NCBI RefSeq assembly: GCF_047675955.1
Contig: NW_027328125.1
Coordinates: 496,001 to 560,000 of the forward strand
Direction: 5' to 3'
DNA from: Chlorocebus sabaeus
Taxonomy: Eukaryota > Chordata > Mammalia > Primates > Cercopithecidae
DNA length: 64,000 bases
Shown: in pieces, positions 25,036 to 37,382 of the stretch
How positions within the stretch are numbered: the stretch's first letter is position 1
Layout of the letters: each line of letters starts with the position of its first letter
The notes under the pieces: generated by a model
Database searches by the model: none
What the model saw: the letters and a program-made list of their open reading frames with translations, nothing else
Told to the model about the DNA's origin: nothing
Position numbers and translations under genes: made by a program

Positions 25036-27607
25036 AACACAAAGCAGTTTCTCCGAATGCTTCTTTCCAGTTTTTAACGGAAGATATTTCCTTTTTCACC
25101 ATAACCCTATATGGGCTTCCAAATATCACTTTGCAAATTCCACAAGAACAGTCTTAGCGAAAGGCTTCTTGAGAGGAACGCAGTAACTCTGTGAGATGAA
25201 TTAAAAGAACACAAAGCAATTTCTCAGAAAGGTTCTTTCCAGTTTTTAACGGAAGATCTTTCCTTTTTCACCATAGCCCTCTATGGGATTCCAAATATTA
25301 CTTTCAAAATTCCAGAAGAACAGTCTTAGCGAAAGGCTTCTTGAGGGGAAAGCTGTAACTCTGTGAGATGAATTAACAGAACACAAAGTAGTTTCTCAGA
25401 AAGATTCTTTCCAGTTTTTAACGGAAGATATTCCCTTTTTCACCATAGCCCTCTATGGGCTTCCAATATCACTTTGAAAAATCCACAAGAAGAATCTTAG
25501 AGAATGGCTTCTTTCTGGGAAAGCAGTAACTCTGTGAGATGAATTAATAGAACACAGAGCAGTTTCTCAGAAAGCCTCTTTCAGTTTTTAACAAAAGATA
25601 TTTCCTTTTTTACCATAGCCCTCTATGGGCTTCCAAATATCACTTTGCAAATTCCACAAGAAGTGTCTTCGCGAAATGCTTCTTGAGGGCAAAGCTGTAA
25701 CACTGTGAGATGAATTAACAGAACACAAAGTAGTTTCTCAGAATGCTTCTTTTCAGTTTTTATCTTAGGATATTTCCTTTTTCACCTTAGCCCTCTATGG
25801 GCTTGAAAATATCACTATGAAATTTCCACATGAAGAGTCTCAGCGAAAGGATTCTTGAGGTGAAAGCAGTGACTCTGTGAGATGAATTAACAGAACACAA
25901 AGCAGTTTCTCAGAAAGCTTCTTTCCAGTTTTTAAAGGAAGATATTTCCTTTTTCACCGTGGACCTCTACGGGCTTCCAAATAACACTTTGCCAATTCCA
26001 CAAGAAGAGTCTTAGCGAAAGGCATCTTGAAGGGAAGGCTGTAACTCTGTGAGATGAATTAACAGGACACAAAGCAGTTTCTCATAAAGCTTCCTTCCAG
26101 TTTTTATCGGAAGATATTTCCTTTTACACCGTAGCCCTGTATGGACTTCCAGATATCAATGTGCAAATTTCACAAGAACAGTCTTAGCGAAAGGCTTCTT
26201 GAGGGGAAAGCTGTAACTCTGTGAGATGAATTAACAGAACACAGAGCAGTTTCTCAGAAAGCTTCTTTCCAGTTTTTAACGGAAGATATTTCCTTTTTCA
26301 CCATAGCACTCTATGGGCTTCCAGATATCACCTTGAATATTCCACAAGAACAGACTTAGCGAAAGGCTTCCTGAAGGGAATGCTGTAACACTGTGAGATG
26401 AATTAACAGAACACAGAGCAGTTTCTCAGAAAGCTTCTTTACAGTTTTTAACGGTAGATATGTCCTTTTTCACCGTAACCCTCTAAGGGCTTCCAAATAT
26501 CACTTTGCAAATTGCATAAGAACAGTGTTAGCGAAAGGCTTTTTGAGGAGAAAGCAGTAACTGTGAGTTGAATTAACCGAACACAAAGCAGTTTCTCAGG
26601 AAGCTTCTTTCCAGTTTTTAAGGGAAGATTTTCCTTTTTCACCATAACCCTCTATGGGCTTCCAAATATCACTTTTCAAATTCCACAAGAACAGTCTTAG
26701 CGAAAGGCTTCTTGAGGGGAACGCAGTAACTCTGTGAGATGAATTAAGAGAATACAGAGCAGTTTCTCAGAAAGTTTCTCTTCAGTTTTTATCTTAGGAT
26801 ATCTCCTTTTTCACCATAGCCCTCTGTGGGCTTCGAAATATCACTTTGCAAATTCCACAAGAAGAGTCTTAGGGAAAGGCTTCATGAGGGGAAAGATGTA
26901 AGTCTCTGAGATGAATTAACAGAACACAAAGTAGTTTCTCAGAAATCTTCTTCCAGATTTTAACGGAAGATACTTCCTTTTTCACCATAGCCCCCTATGG
27001 GCTTCCAAATATCACTTTCCAAATTCCACAAGATCAGCCTTAGCTAAAGGTTACTTGAGGAGAGATTTGTAACACTGTGAGATGAATTAACAGAACACAA
27101 AGCAGATTCTCAGAAAGCTTCTTTCCACTTTTTAACGGAAGATACTTCTTTTTTCACCATAGCCCTCTATGGGCTTCCAAATATCACTTTGCAAATTCCC
27201 CAAGAACAGTCTTAGCGAAAGACTGCTTGAGGGGAAAGCTGTAACTCTTGAGATGAATTAGCAGAACAGAAAGCAGTTTCTCAGAAAGCTTCTTTCCTGT
27301 TTTTTAACGGAAGTTATTTCCTTTTTCACCGTAGCCCTCTATGGGCTTCCAAATATCACTTTCCAAATTCCAGAAGCACAGTCTTAGCGAAAACTTCTTG
27401 AGGAGAAAGCTGTATCTCTGTGAGATGAATTAACAGAACACAAAGCAGTTTCTCAGAAAGCTTCTTTCCAGTTTTTAACAGAAGATATTTCCTTTTTCAT
27501 CATATCCTTCTATGGCTTTACAAATATCACTTTGAAATTCCACAAGAACAGTCTTAGCGAAAGGCTTCTTGTGGAGAAAGCTGTAACCCTGTGAGATGAA
27601 TTAACAG
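25036..27607 (-). repeat. HOR unit 11, 15-mer (monomers 1-15)
   Basis: This 2,572-bp unit has the 16-mer type centre (monomers 11-13 present) but no separate monomer 16, which is fused with the next monomer 1. Private variants shared only with unit 13 are TCTCCGAATG (about 25051), AAATATTACTT (about 25296), TTTTTTACCATAG (about 25609), GCGAAATGCT (about 25672) and CCGTGGACC (about 25958). Confidence 0.92.
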
Positions 27608-27779
27608 AACACAAGGCAGTTTCTCAGAAAGCTTCTTTTCAGTTTTTATCTTAGGATATTTCCTTTTTCACCATAGCCCACTATGGGCTTCCAAATGTCA
27701 CTTTGCAAATTCCACAAGAACAGTCTTAGCGAAAGGCTTCTTGAGAGGAACGCAGTAACTCTGTGAGATGAATTAAAAG
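27608..27779 (-). repeat. Fusion monomer 16/1 (first copy)
   Basis: This 172-bp monomer opens with AACACAAGGC and CCAAATGTCAC (monomer 16) and closes with TTGAGAGGAACGCAG and AATTAAAAG (monomer 1). The switch lies between about 27699 and 27741, where the two parents are identical. It removes exactly one 172-bp monomer equivalent. Confidence 0.9.
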
Positions 27780-30008
27780 AACACAAAGCAATTTCTCAGA
27801 AAGGTTCTTTCCAGTTTTTAACGGAAGATCTTTCCTTTTTCACCATAGCCCTCTATGGGATTCCAAATATCACTTTCAAAATTCCAGAAGAACAGTCTTA
27901 GCGAAAGGCTTCTTGAGGGGAAAGCTGTAACTCTGTGAGATGAATTAACAGAACACGAAGTAGTTTCTCAGAAAGATTCTTTCCAGTTTTTAACGGAAGA
28001 TATTCCCTTTTTCACCATAGCCCTCTATGGGCTTCCAATATCACTTTGAAAAATCCACAAGAAGAATCTTAGAGAATGGCTTCTTTCTGGGAAAGCAGTA
28101 ACTCTGTGAGATGAATTAATAGAACACAGAGCAGTTTCTCAGAAAGCCTCTTTCAGTTTTTAACAAAAGATATTTCCTTTTTCATCATAGCCCTCTATGG
28201 GCTTCCAAATATCACTTTGCAAATTCCACAAGAAGTGTCTTCGCGAAAGGCTTCTTGAGGGCAAAGCTGTAACACTGTGAGATGAATTAACAGAACACAG
28301 AGCAGTTTCTCAGAAAGCTTCTTTTCAGTTTTTATCTTAGGATATTTCCTTTTTCACCTTAGCCCTCTATGGGCTTGAAAATATCACTATGAAATTTCCA
28401 CATGAAGAGTCTCAGCGAAAGGATTCTTGAGGTGAAAGCAGTGACTCTGTGAGATGAATTAACAGAACACAAAGCAGTTTCTCAGAAAGCTTCTTTCCAG
28501 TTTTTAAAGGAAGATATTTCCTTTTTCACCGTAGACCTCTACGGGCTTCCAAATAACACTTTGCCAATTCCACAAGAAGAGTCTTAGCGAAAGGCATCTT
28601 GAAGGGAAGGCTGTAACTCTGTGAGATGAATTAACAGGACACAAAGCAGTTTCTCATAAAGCTTCCTTCCAGTTTTTATCGGAAGATATTTCCTTTTACA
28701 CCGTAGCCCTGTATGGACTTCCAGATATCAATGTGCAAATTTCACAAGAACAGTCTTAGCGAAAGGCTTCTTGAGGGGAAAGCTGTAACTCTGTGAGATG
28801 AATTAACAGAACACAGAGCAGTTTCTCAGAAAGCTTCTTTCCAGTTTTTAACGGAAGATATTTCCTTTTTCACCATAGCACTCTATGGGCTTCCAGATAT
28901 CACCTTGAATATTCCACAAGAACAGACTTAGCGAAAGGCTTCCTGAAGGGAATGCTGTAACACTGTGAGATGAATTAACAGAACACAGAGCAGTTTCTCA
29001 GAAAGCTTCTTTACAGTTTTTAACGGTAGATATTTCCTTTTTCACCGTAACCCTCTAAGGGCTTCCAAATATCACTTTGCAAATTGCATAAGAACAGTGT
29101 TAGCGAAAGGCTTTTTGAGGAGAAAGCAGTAACTGTGAGTTGAATTAACCGAACACAAAGCAGTTTCTCAGGAAGCTTCTTTCCAGTTTTTAAGGGAAGA
29201 TTTTCCTTTTTCACCATAACCCTCTATGGGCTTCCAAATATCACTTTTCAAGTTCCACAAGAACAGTCTTAGCGAAAGGCTTCTTGAGGGGAATGCAGTA
29301 ACTCTGTGAGATGAATTAACAGAACACAAAGCAATTTCTCAGAAAGATTCTTCCCAGTTTTTATCTTAGGATATTTCCTTTTTCACCATAGCCCTCTATG
29401 GGCTTCCAAATATCACTTTGCAAATTCCCCAAGAACAGTCTTAGCGAAAGACTGCTTGAGGGGAAAGCTGTAACTCTTGAGATGAATTAGCAGAACACAA
29501 AGCAGTTTCTCAGAAAGCTTCTTTCCTGTTTTTTAACGGAAGTTATTTCCTTTTTCACCGTAGCCCTCTATGGGCTTCCAAATATCACTTTCCAAATTCC
29601 AGAAGCACAGTCTTAGCGAAAACTTCTTGAGGAGAAAGCTGTATCTCTGTGAGATGAATTAACAGAACACAAAGCAGTTTCTCAGAAAGCTTCTTTCCAG
29701 TTTTTAACAGAAGATATTTCCTTTTTCATCATATCCTTCTATGGCTTTACAAATATCACTTTGAAATTCCACAAGAACAGTCTTAGCGAAAGGCTTCTTG
29801 TGGAGAAAGCTGTAACCCTGTGAGATGAATTAACAGAACACAAGGCAGTTTCTCAGAAAGCTTCTTTTCAGTTTTTATCTTAGGATATTTCCTTTTTCAC
29901 CATAGCCCACTATGGGCTTCCAAATGTCACTTTGCAAATTCCACAAGAACAGTCTTAGCGAAAGGCTTCTAGAGGGGCAAGCTGTAACTCTGTGAGATGA
30001 ACTAAGAG
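27608..30008 (-). repeat. HOR unit 12, 14-mer starting with a 16/1 fusion monomer
   Basis: This 2,401-bp unit starts with a hybrid monomer (27608-27779) that opens as monomer 16 and closes as monomer 1. The remainder matches unit 10. The 11-13 hybrid is at 29323-29493. Confidence 0.92.
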
Positions 30009-32580
30009 AACACAAAGCAGTTTCTCCGAATGCTTCTTTCCAGTTTTTAACGGAAGATATTTCCTTTTTCACCATAACCCTATATGGGCTTCCAAATATC
30101 ACTTTGCAAATTCCACAAGAACAGTCTTAGCGAAAGGCTTCTTGAGAGGAACGCAGTAACTCTGTGAGATGAATTAAAAGAACACAAAGCAATTTCTCAG
30201 AAAGGTTCTTTCCAGTTTTTAACGGAAGATCTTTCCTTTTTCACCATAGCCCTCTATGGGATTCCAAATATTACTTTCAAAATTCCAGAAGAACAGTCTT
30301 AGCGAAAGGCTTCTTGAGGGGAAAGCTGTAACTCTGTGAGATGAATTAACAGAACACAAAGTAGTTTCTCAGAAAGATTCTTTCCAGTTTTTAACGGAAG
30401 ATATTCCCTTTTTCACCATAGCCCTCTATGGGCTTCCAATATCACTTTGAAAAATCCACAAGAAGAATCTTAGAGAATGGCTTCTTTCTGGGAAAGCAGT
30501 AACTCTGTGAGATGAATTAATAGAACACAGAGCAGTTTCTCAGAAAGCCTCTTTCAGTTTTTAACAAAAGATATTTCCTTTTTTACCATAGCCCTCTATG
30601 GGCTTCCAAATATCACTTTGCAAATTCCACAAGAAGTGTCTTCGCGAAATGCTTCTTGAGGGCAAAGCTGTAACACTGTGAGATGAATTAACAGAACACA
30701 AAGTAGTTTCTCAGAATGCTTCTTTTCAGTTTTTATCTTAGGATATTTCCTTTTTCACCTTAGCCCTCTATGGGCTTGAAAATATCACTATGAAATTTCC
30801 ACATGAAGAGTCTCAGCGAAAGGATTCTTGAGGTGAAAGCAGTGACTCTGTGAGATGAATTAACAGAACACAAAGCAGTTTCTCAGAAAGCTTCTTTCCA
30901 GTTTTTAAAGGAAGATATTTCCTTTTTCACCGTGGACCTCTACGGGCTTCCAAATAACACTTTGCCAATTCCACAAGAAGAGTCTTAGCGAAAGGCATCT
31001 TGAAGGGAAGGCTGTAACTCTGTGAGATGAATTAACAGGACACAAAGCAGTTTCTCATAAAGCTTCCTTCCAGTTTTTATCGGAAGATATTTCCTTTTAC
31101 ACCGTAGCCCTGTATGGACTTCCAGATATCAATGTGCAAATTTCACAAGAACAGTCTTAGCGAAAGGCTTCTTGAGGGGAAAGCTGTAACTCTGTGAGAT
31201 GAATTAACAGAACACAGAGCAGTTTCTCAGAAAGCTTCTTTCCAGTTTTTAACGGAAGATATTTCCTTTTTCACCATAGCACTCTATGGGCTTCCAGATA
31301 TCACCTTGAATATTCCACAAGAACAGACTTAGCGAAAGGCTTCCTGAAGGGAATGCTGTAACACTGTGAGATGAATTAACAGAACACAGAGCAGTTTCTC
31401 AGAAAGCTTCTTTACAGTTTTTAACGGTAGATATGTCCTTTTTCACCGTAACCCTCTAAGGGCTTCCAAATATCACTTTGCAAATTGCATAAGAACAGTG
31501 TTAGCGAAAGGCTTTTTGAGGAGAAAGCAGTAACTGTGAGTTGAATTAACCGAACACAAAGCAGTTTCTCAGGAAGCTTCTTTCCAGTTTTTAAGGGAAG
31601 ATTTTCCTTTTTCACCATAACCCTCTATGGGCTTCCAAATATCACTTTTCAAATTCCACAAGAACAGTCTTAGCGAAAGGCTTCTTGAGGGGAACGCAGT
31701 AACTCTGTGAGATGAATTAAGAGAATACAGAGCAGTTTCTCAGAAAGTTTCTCTTCAGTTTTTATCTTAGGATATCTCCTTTTTCACCATAGCCCTCTGT
31801 GGGCTTCGAAATATCACTTTGCAAATTCCACAAGAAGAGTCTTAGGGAAAGGCTTCATGAGGGGAAAGATGTAAGTCTCTGAGATGAATTAACAGAACAC
31901 AAAGTAGTTTCTCAGAAATCTTCTTCCAGATTTTAACGGAAGATACTTCCTTTTTCACCATAGCCCCCTATGGGCTTCCAAATATCACTTTCCAAATTCC
32001 ACAAGATCAGCCTTAGCTAAAGGTTACTTGAGGAGAGATTTGTAACACTGTGAGATGAATTAACAGAACACAAAGCAGATTCTCAGAAAGCTTCTTTCCA
32101 CTTTTTAACGGAAGATACTTCTTTTTTCACCATAGCCCTCTATGGGCTTCCAAATATCACTTTGCAAATTCCCCAAGAACAGTCTTAGCGAAAGACTGCT
32201 TGAGGGGAAAGCTGTAACTCTTGAGATGAATTAGCAGAACACAAAGCAGTTTCTCAGAAAGCTTCTTTCCTGTTTTTTAACGGAAGTTATTTCCTTTTTC
32301 ACCGTAGCCCTCTATGGGCTTCCAAATATCACTTTCCAAATTCCAGAAGCACAGTCTTAGCGAAAACTTCTTGAGGAGAAAGCTGTATCTCTGTGAGATG
32401 AATTAACAGAACACAAAGCAGTTTCTCAGAAAGCTTCTTTCCAGTTTTTAACAGAAGATATTTCCTTTTTCATCATATCCTTCTATGGCTTTACAAATAT
32501 CACTTTGAAATTCCACAAGAACAGTCTTAGCGAAAGGCTTCTTGTGGAGAAAGCTGTAACCCTGTGAGATGAATTAACAG
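30009..32580 (-). repeat. HOR unit 13, 15-mer (monomers 1-15)
   Basis: This 2,572-bp unit is the near-identical copy of unit 11, displaced by 4,973 bp. It has all five private variants listed there, at about 30024, 30269, 30582, 30645 and 30931. Confidence 0.92.
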
Positions 32581-32752
32581 AACACAAGGCAGTTTCTCAG
32601 AAAGCTTCTTTTCAGTTTTTATCTTAGGATATTTCCTTTTTCACCATAGCCCACTATGGGCTTCCAAATGTCACTTTGCAAATTCCACAAGAACAGTCTT
32701 AGCGAAAGGCTTCTTGAGAGGAACGCAGTAACTCTGTGAGATGAATTAAAAG
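32581..32752 (-). repeat. Fusion monomer 16/1 (second copy)
   Basis: This has the same structure as the fusion 4,973 bp upstream, with the switch between about 32672 and 32714. It shares its junction with the first copy, so a single origin followed by duplication is the simplest reading. Confidence 0.9.
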
Positions 32753-34981
32753 AACACAAAGCAATTTCTCAGAAAGTTTCTTTCCAGTTTTTAACGGAAG
32801 ATCTTTCCTTTTTCACCATAGCCCTCTATGGGATTCCAAATATCACTTTCAAAATTCCAGAAGAACAGTCTTAGCGAAAGGCTTCTTGAGGGGAAAGCTG
32901 TAACTCTGTGAGATGAATTAACAGAACACGAAGTAGTTTCTCAGAAAGATTCTTTCCAGTTTTTAACGGAAGATATTCCCTTTTTCACCATAGCCCCCTA
33001 TGGGCTTCCAATATCACTTTGAAAAATCCACAAGAAGAATCTTAGAGTATGGCTTCTTTCTGGGAAAGCAGTAACTCTGTGAGATGAATTAATAGAACAC
33101 AGAGCAGTTTCTCAGAAAGCCTCTTTCAGTTTTTAACAAAAGATAATTCCTTTTTCATCATAGCCCTCTATGGGCTTCCAAATATCACTTTGCAAATTCC
33201 ACAAGAAATGTCTTCGCGAAAGGCTTCTTGAGGGCAAAGCTGTAACACTGTGAGATGAATTAACAGAACACAGAGCAGTTTCTCAGAATGCTTCTTTTCA
33301 GTTTTTATCTTAGGATATTTCCTTTTTCACCTTAGCCCTCTATGGGCTTGAAAATATCACTATGAAATTTCCACATGAAGAGTCTCAGCGAAAGGATTCT
33401 TGAGGTGAAAGCAGTGACTCTGTGAGATGAATTAACAGAACACAAAGCAGTTTCTCAGAAAGCTTCTTTCCAGTTTTTAAAGGAAGATATTTCCTTTTTC
33501 ACCGTAGACCTCTACGGGCTTCCAAATAACACTTTGCCAATTCCACAAGGAGAGTCTTAGCGAAAGGCATCTTGAAGGGAAGGCTGTAACTCTGTGAGAT
33601 GAATTAACAGGACACAAAGCAGTTTCTCATAAAGCTTCCTTCCAGTTTTTATCGGAAGATATTTCCTTTTACACCGTAGCCCTGTATGGACTTCCAGATA
33701 TCAATGTGCAAATTTCACAAGAACAGTCTTAGCGAAAGTCTTCTTGAGGGGAAAGCTGTAACTCTGTGAGATGAATTAACAGAACACAGAGCAGTTTCTC
33801 AGAAAGCTTCTTTCCAGTTTTTAACGGAAGATATTTCCTTTTTCACCATAGCACTCTATGGGCTTCCAGATATCACCTTGAATATTCCACAAGAACAGAC
33901 TTAGCGAAAGGCTTCCTGAAGGGAATGCTGTAACACTGTGAGATGAATTAACAGAACACAGAGCAGTTTCTCAGAAAGCTTCTTTACAGTTTTTAACGGT
34001 AGATATGTCCTTTTTCACCGTAACCCTCTAAGGGCTTCCAAATATCACTTTGCAAATTGCATAAGAACAGTGTTAGCGAAAGGCTTTTTGAGGAGAAAGC
34101 AGTAACTGTGAGTTGAATTAACCGAACACAAAGCAGTTTCTCAGGAAGCTTCTTTCCAGTTTTTAAGGGAAGATTTTCCTTTTTCACCATAACCCTCTAT
34201 GGGCTTCCAAATATCACTTTTCAAGTTCCACAAGAACAGTCTTAGCGAAAGGCTTCTTGAGGGGAATGCAGTAACTCTGTGAGATGAATTAACAGAACAC
34301 AAAGCAATTTCTCAGAAAGATTCTTCCCAGTTTTTATCTTAGGATATTTCCTTTTTCACCATAGCCCTCTATGGGCTTCCAAATATCACTTTGCAAATTC
34401 CCCAAGAACAGTCTTAGCGAAAGACTGCTTGAGGGGAAAGCTGTAACTCTTGAGATGAATTAGCAGAACACAAAGCAGTTTCTCAGAAAGCTTCTTTCCT
34501 GTTTTTTAACGGAAGTTATTTCCTTTTTCACCGTAGCCCTCTATGGGCTTCCAAATATCACTTTCCAAATTCCAGAAGCACAGTCTTAGCGAAAACTTCT
34601 TGAGGAGAAAGCTGTATCTCTGTGAGATGAATTAACAGAACACAAAGCAGTTTCTCAGAAAGCTTCTTTCCAGTTTTTAACAGAAGATATTTCCTTTTTC
34701 ATCCTATCCTTCTATGGCTTTACAAATATCACTTTGAAATTCCACAAGAACAGTCTTAGCGAAAGGCTTCTTGTGGAGAAAGCTGTAACCCTGTGAGATG
34801 AATTAACAGAACACAAGGCAGTTTCTCAGAAAGCTTCTTTTCAGTTTTTATCTTAGGATATTTCCTTTTTCACCATAGCCCACTATGGGCTTCCAAATGT
34901 CACTTTGCAAATTCCACAAGAACAGTCTTAGCGAAAGGCTTCTAGAGGGGCAAGCTGTAACTCTGTGAGATGAACTAAGAG
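32581..34981 (-). repeat. HOR unit 14, 14-mer starting with a 16/1 fusion monomer
   Basis: This 2,401-bp unit opens with a 16/1 fusion like unit 12, but its body follows unit 9. Private changes are AAAGTTTC (about 32774), GAGTATGG (about 33046), ATAATTCC (about 33144) and CAAGGAGAG (about 33547). It ends with CATCCTATCC (about 34700), shared with unit 16. The hybrid monomer is at 34296-34466. Confidence 0.9.
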
Positions 34982-37382
34982 AACACAAAGCAGTTTCTCA
35001 GAATGCTTCTTTCCAGTTTTTAACGGAAGATATTTCCTTTTTCACCATAACCCTATACGGGCTTCCAAATATCACTTTGCAAATTCCACAAAAACAGTCT
35101 TAGCGAAAGGCTTCTTGAGAGGAACGCAGTAACTCTGTGAGATGAATTAAAAGAACACAAAGCAATTTCGCAGAAAGGTTCTTTCCAGTTTTTAACGGAA
35201 GATCTTTCCTTTTTCACCATAGCCCTCTATGGGATTCCAAATATCACTTTCAAAATTCCAGAAGAACAGTCTTAGCGAAAGGCTTCTTGAGGGGAAAGCT
35301 GTAACTCTGTGAGATGAATTAACAGAACACGAAGTAGTTTCTCAGAAAGATTCTTTCCAGTTTTTAACGGAAGATATTCCCTTTTTCACCATAGCCCTCT
35401 ATGGGCTTCCAATATCACTTTGAAAAATCCACAAGAAGAATCTTAGAGAATGGCTTTTTTCTGGGAAAGCAGTAACCCTGTGAGATGAATTAATAGAACA
35501 CAGAGCAGTTTCTCAGAAAGCCTCTTTCAGTTTTTAACAAAAGATATTTCCTTTTTCACCATAGCCCTCTATGGGCTTCCAAATATCACTTTGCAAATTC
35601 CACAAGAAGTGTCTTCGCGAAAGGCTTCTTGAGGGCAAAGCTGTAACACTGTGAGATGAATTAACAGAACACAAAGTAGTTTCTCAGAATGCTTCTTTTC
35701 AGTTTTTATCTTAGGATATTTCCTTTTTCACCTTAGCCCTCTATGGGCTTGAAAATATCACTATGAAATTTCCACATGAAGAGTCTCAGCGAAAGGATTC
35801 TTGAGGTGAAAGCAGTGACTCTGTGAGATGAATTAACAGAACACAAAGCAGTTTCTCAGAAAGCTTCTTTCCAGTTTTTAAAGGAAGATATTTCCTTTTT
35901 CACCGTAGACCTCTACGGGCTTCCAAATAACACTTTGCCAATTCCACAAGAAGAGTCTTAGCGAAAGGCATCTTGAAGGGAAGGCTGTAACTCTGTGAGA
36001 TGAATTAACAGGACACAAAGCAGTTTCTCATAAAGCTTCCTTCCAGTTTTTATCGGAAGATATTTCCTTTTACACCGTAGCCCTGTATGGACTTCCAGAT
36101 ATCAATGTGCAAATTTCCCAAGAACAGTCTTAGCGAAAGGCTTCTTGAGGGGAAAGCTGTAACTCTGTGAGATGAATTAACAGAACACAGAGCAGTTTCT
36201 CAGAAAGCTTCTTTCCAGTTTTTAACGGAAGATATTTCCTTTTTCACCATAGCACTCTATGGGCTTCCAGATATCACCTTGAATATTCCACAAGAACAGA
36301 CTTAGCGAAAGGCTTCCTGAAGGGAATGCTGTAACACTGTGAGATGAATTAACAGAACACAGAGCAGTTTCTCAGAAAGCTTCTTTACAGTTTTTAACGG
36401 TAGATATGTCCTTTTTCACCTTAACCCTCTAAGGGCTTCCAAATATCACTTTGCAAATTGCATAAGAACAGTGTTAGCGAAAGGCTTTTTGAGGAGAAAG
36501 CAGTAACTGTGAGTTGAATTAACCGAACACAAAGCAGTTTCTCAGGAAGCTTCTTTCCAGTTTTTAAGGGAAGATTTTCCTTTTTCACCATAACCCTCTA
36601 TGGGCTTCCAAATATCACTTTTCAAGTTCCACAAGAACAGTCTTAGCGAAAGGCTTCTTGAGGGGAATGCAGTAACTCTGTGAGATGAATTAACAGAACA
36701 CAAAGCAATTTCTCAGAAAGATTCTTCCCAGTTTTTATCTTAGGATATTTCCTTTTTCACCATAGCCCTCTATGGGCTTCCAAATATCACTTTGCAAATT
36801 CCCCAAGAACAGTCTTAGCGAAAGACTGCTTGAGGGGAAAGCTGTAACTCTTGAGATGAATTAGCAGAACACAAAGCAGTTTCTCAGAAAGCTTCTTTCC
36901 TGTTTTTTAACGGAAGTTATTTCCTTTTTCACCGTAGCCCTCTATGGGCTTCCAAATATCACTTTCCAAATTCCAGAAGCACAGTCTTAGCGAAAACTTC
37001 TTGAGGAGAAAGCTGTATCTCTGTGAGATGAATTAACAGAACACAAAGCAGTTTCTCAGAAAGCTTCTTTCCAGTTTTTAACAGAAGATATTTCCTTTTT
37101 CATCATATCCTTCTATGGCTTTACAAATATCACTTTGAAATTCCACAAGAACAGTCTTAGCGAAAGGCTTCTTGTGGAGAAAGCTGTAACCCTGTGAGAT
37201 GAATTAACAGAACACAAGGCAGTTTCTCAGAAAGCTTCTTTTCAGTTTTTATCTTAGGATATTTCCTTTTTCACCATAGCCCACTATGGGCTTCCAAATG
37301 TCACTTTGCAAATTCCACAAGAACAGTCTTAGCGAAAGGCTTCTAGAGGGGCAAGCTGTAACTCTGTGAGATGAACTAAGAG
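34982..37382 (-). repeat. HOR unit 15, 14-mer
   Basis: This 2,401-bp unit has its hybrid monomer at 36697-36867. It shares rare variants with unit 17: CCTATACGGG at about 35053, CAAAAACAG at about 35089, GGCTTTTTTCTGGG at about 35453 and AACCCTGTGAG at about 35474. Its ATTTCGCAG in monomer 2 is shared with units 16 and 18 but not with unit 17. Confidence 0.92.

Larger units (their letters stand above)
22635..32580. repeat. Tandem 4,973-bp two-unit duplication (units 10+11, 12+13)
   Basis: Units 11 and 13 share five variants not seen elsewhere, each offset by 4,973 bp. Units 10 and 12 share the rest. The two copies abut at 27607/27608, with the 16/1 fusion at the end of each 15-mer. Confidence 0.88.

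Noticed and set aside
24902..25129. Minus-strand 75-codon open frame, repeated at 29875-30102
   Set aside because: It exists only because CTCAGAATG became CTCCGAATG in units 11 and 13, which removes a stop. The second copy is there because of the 4,973-bp duplication. It is not a gene.
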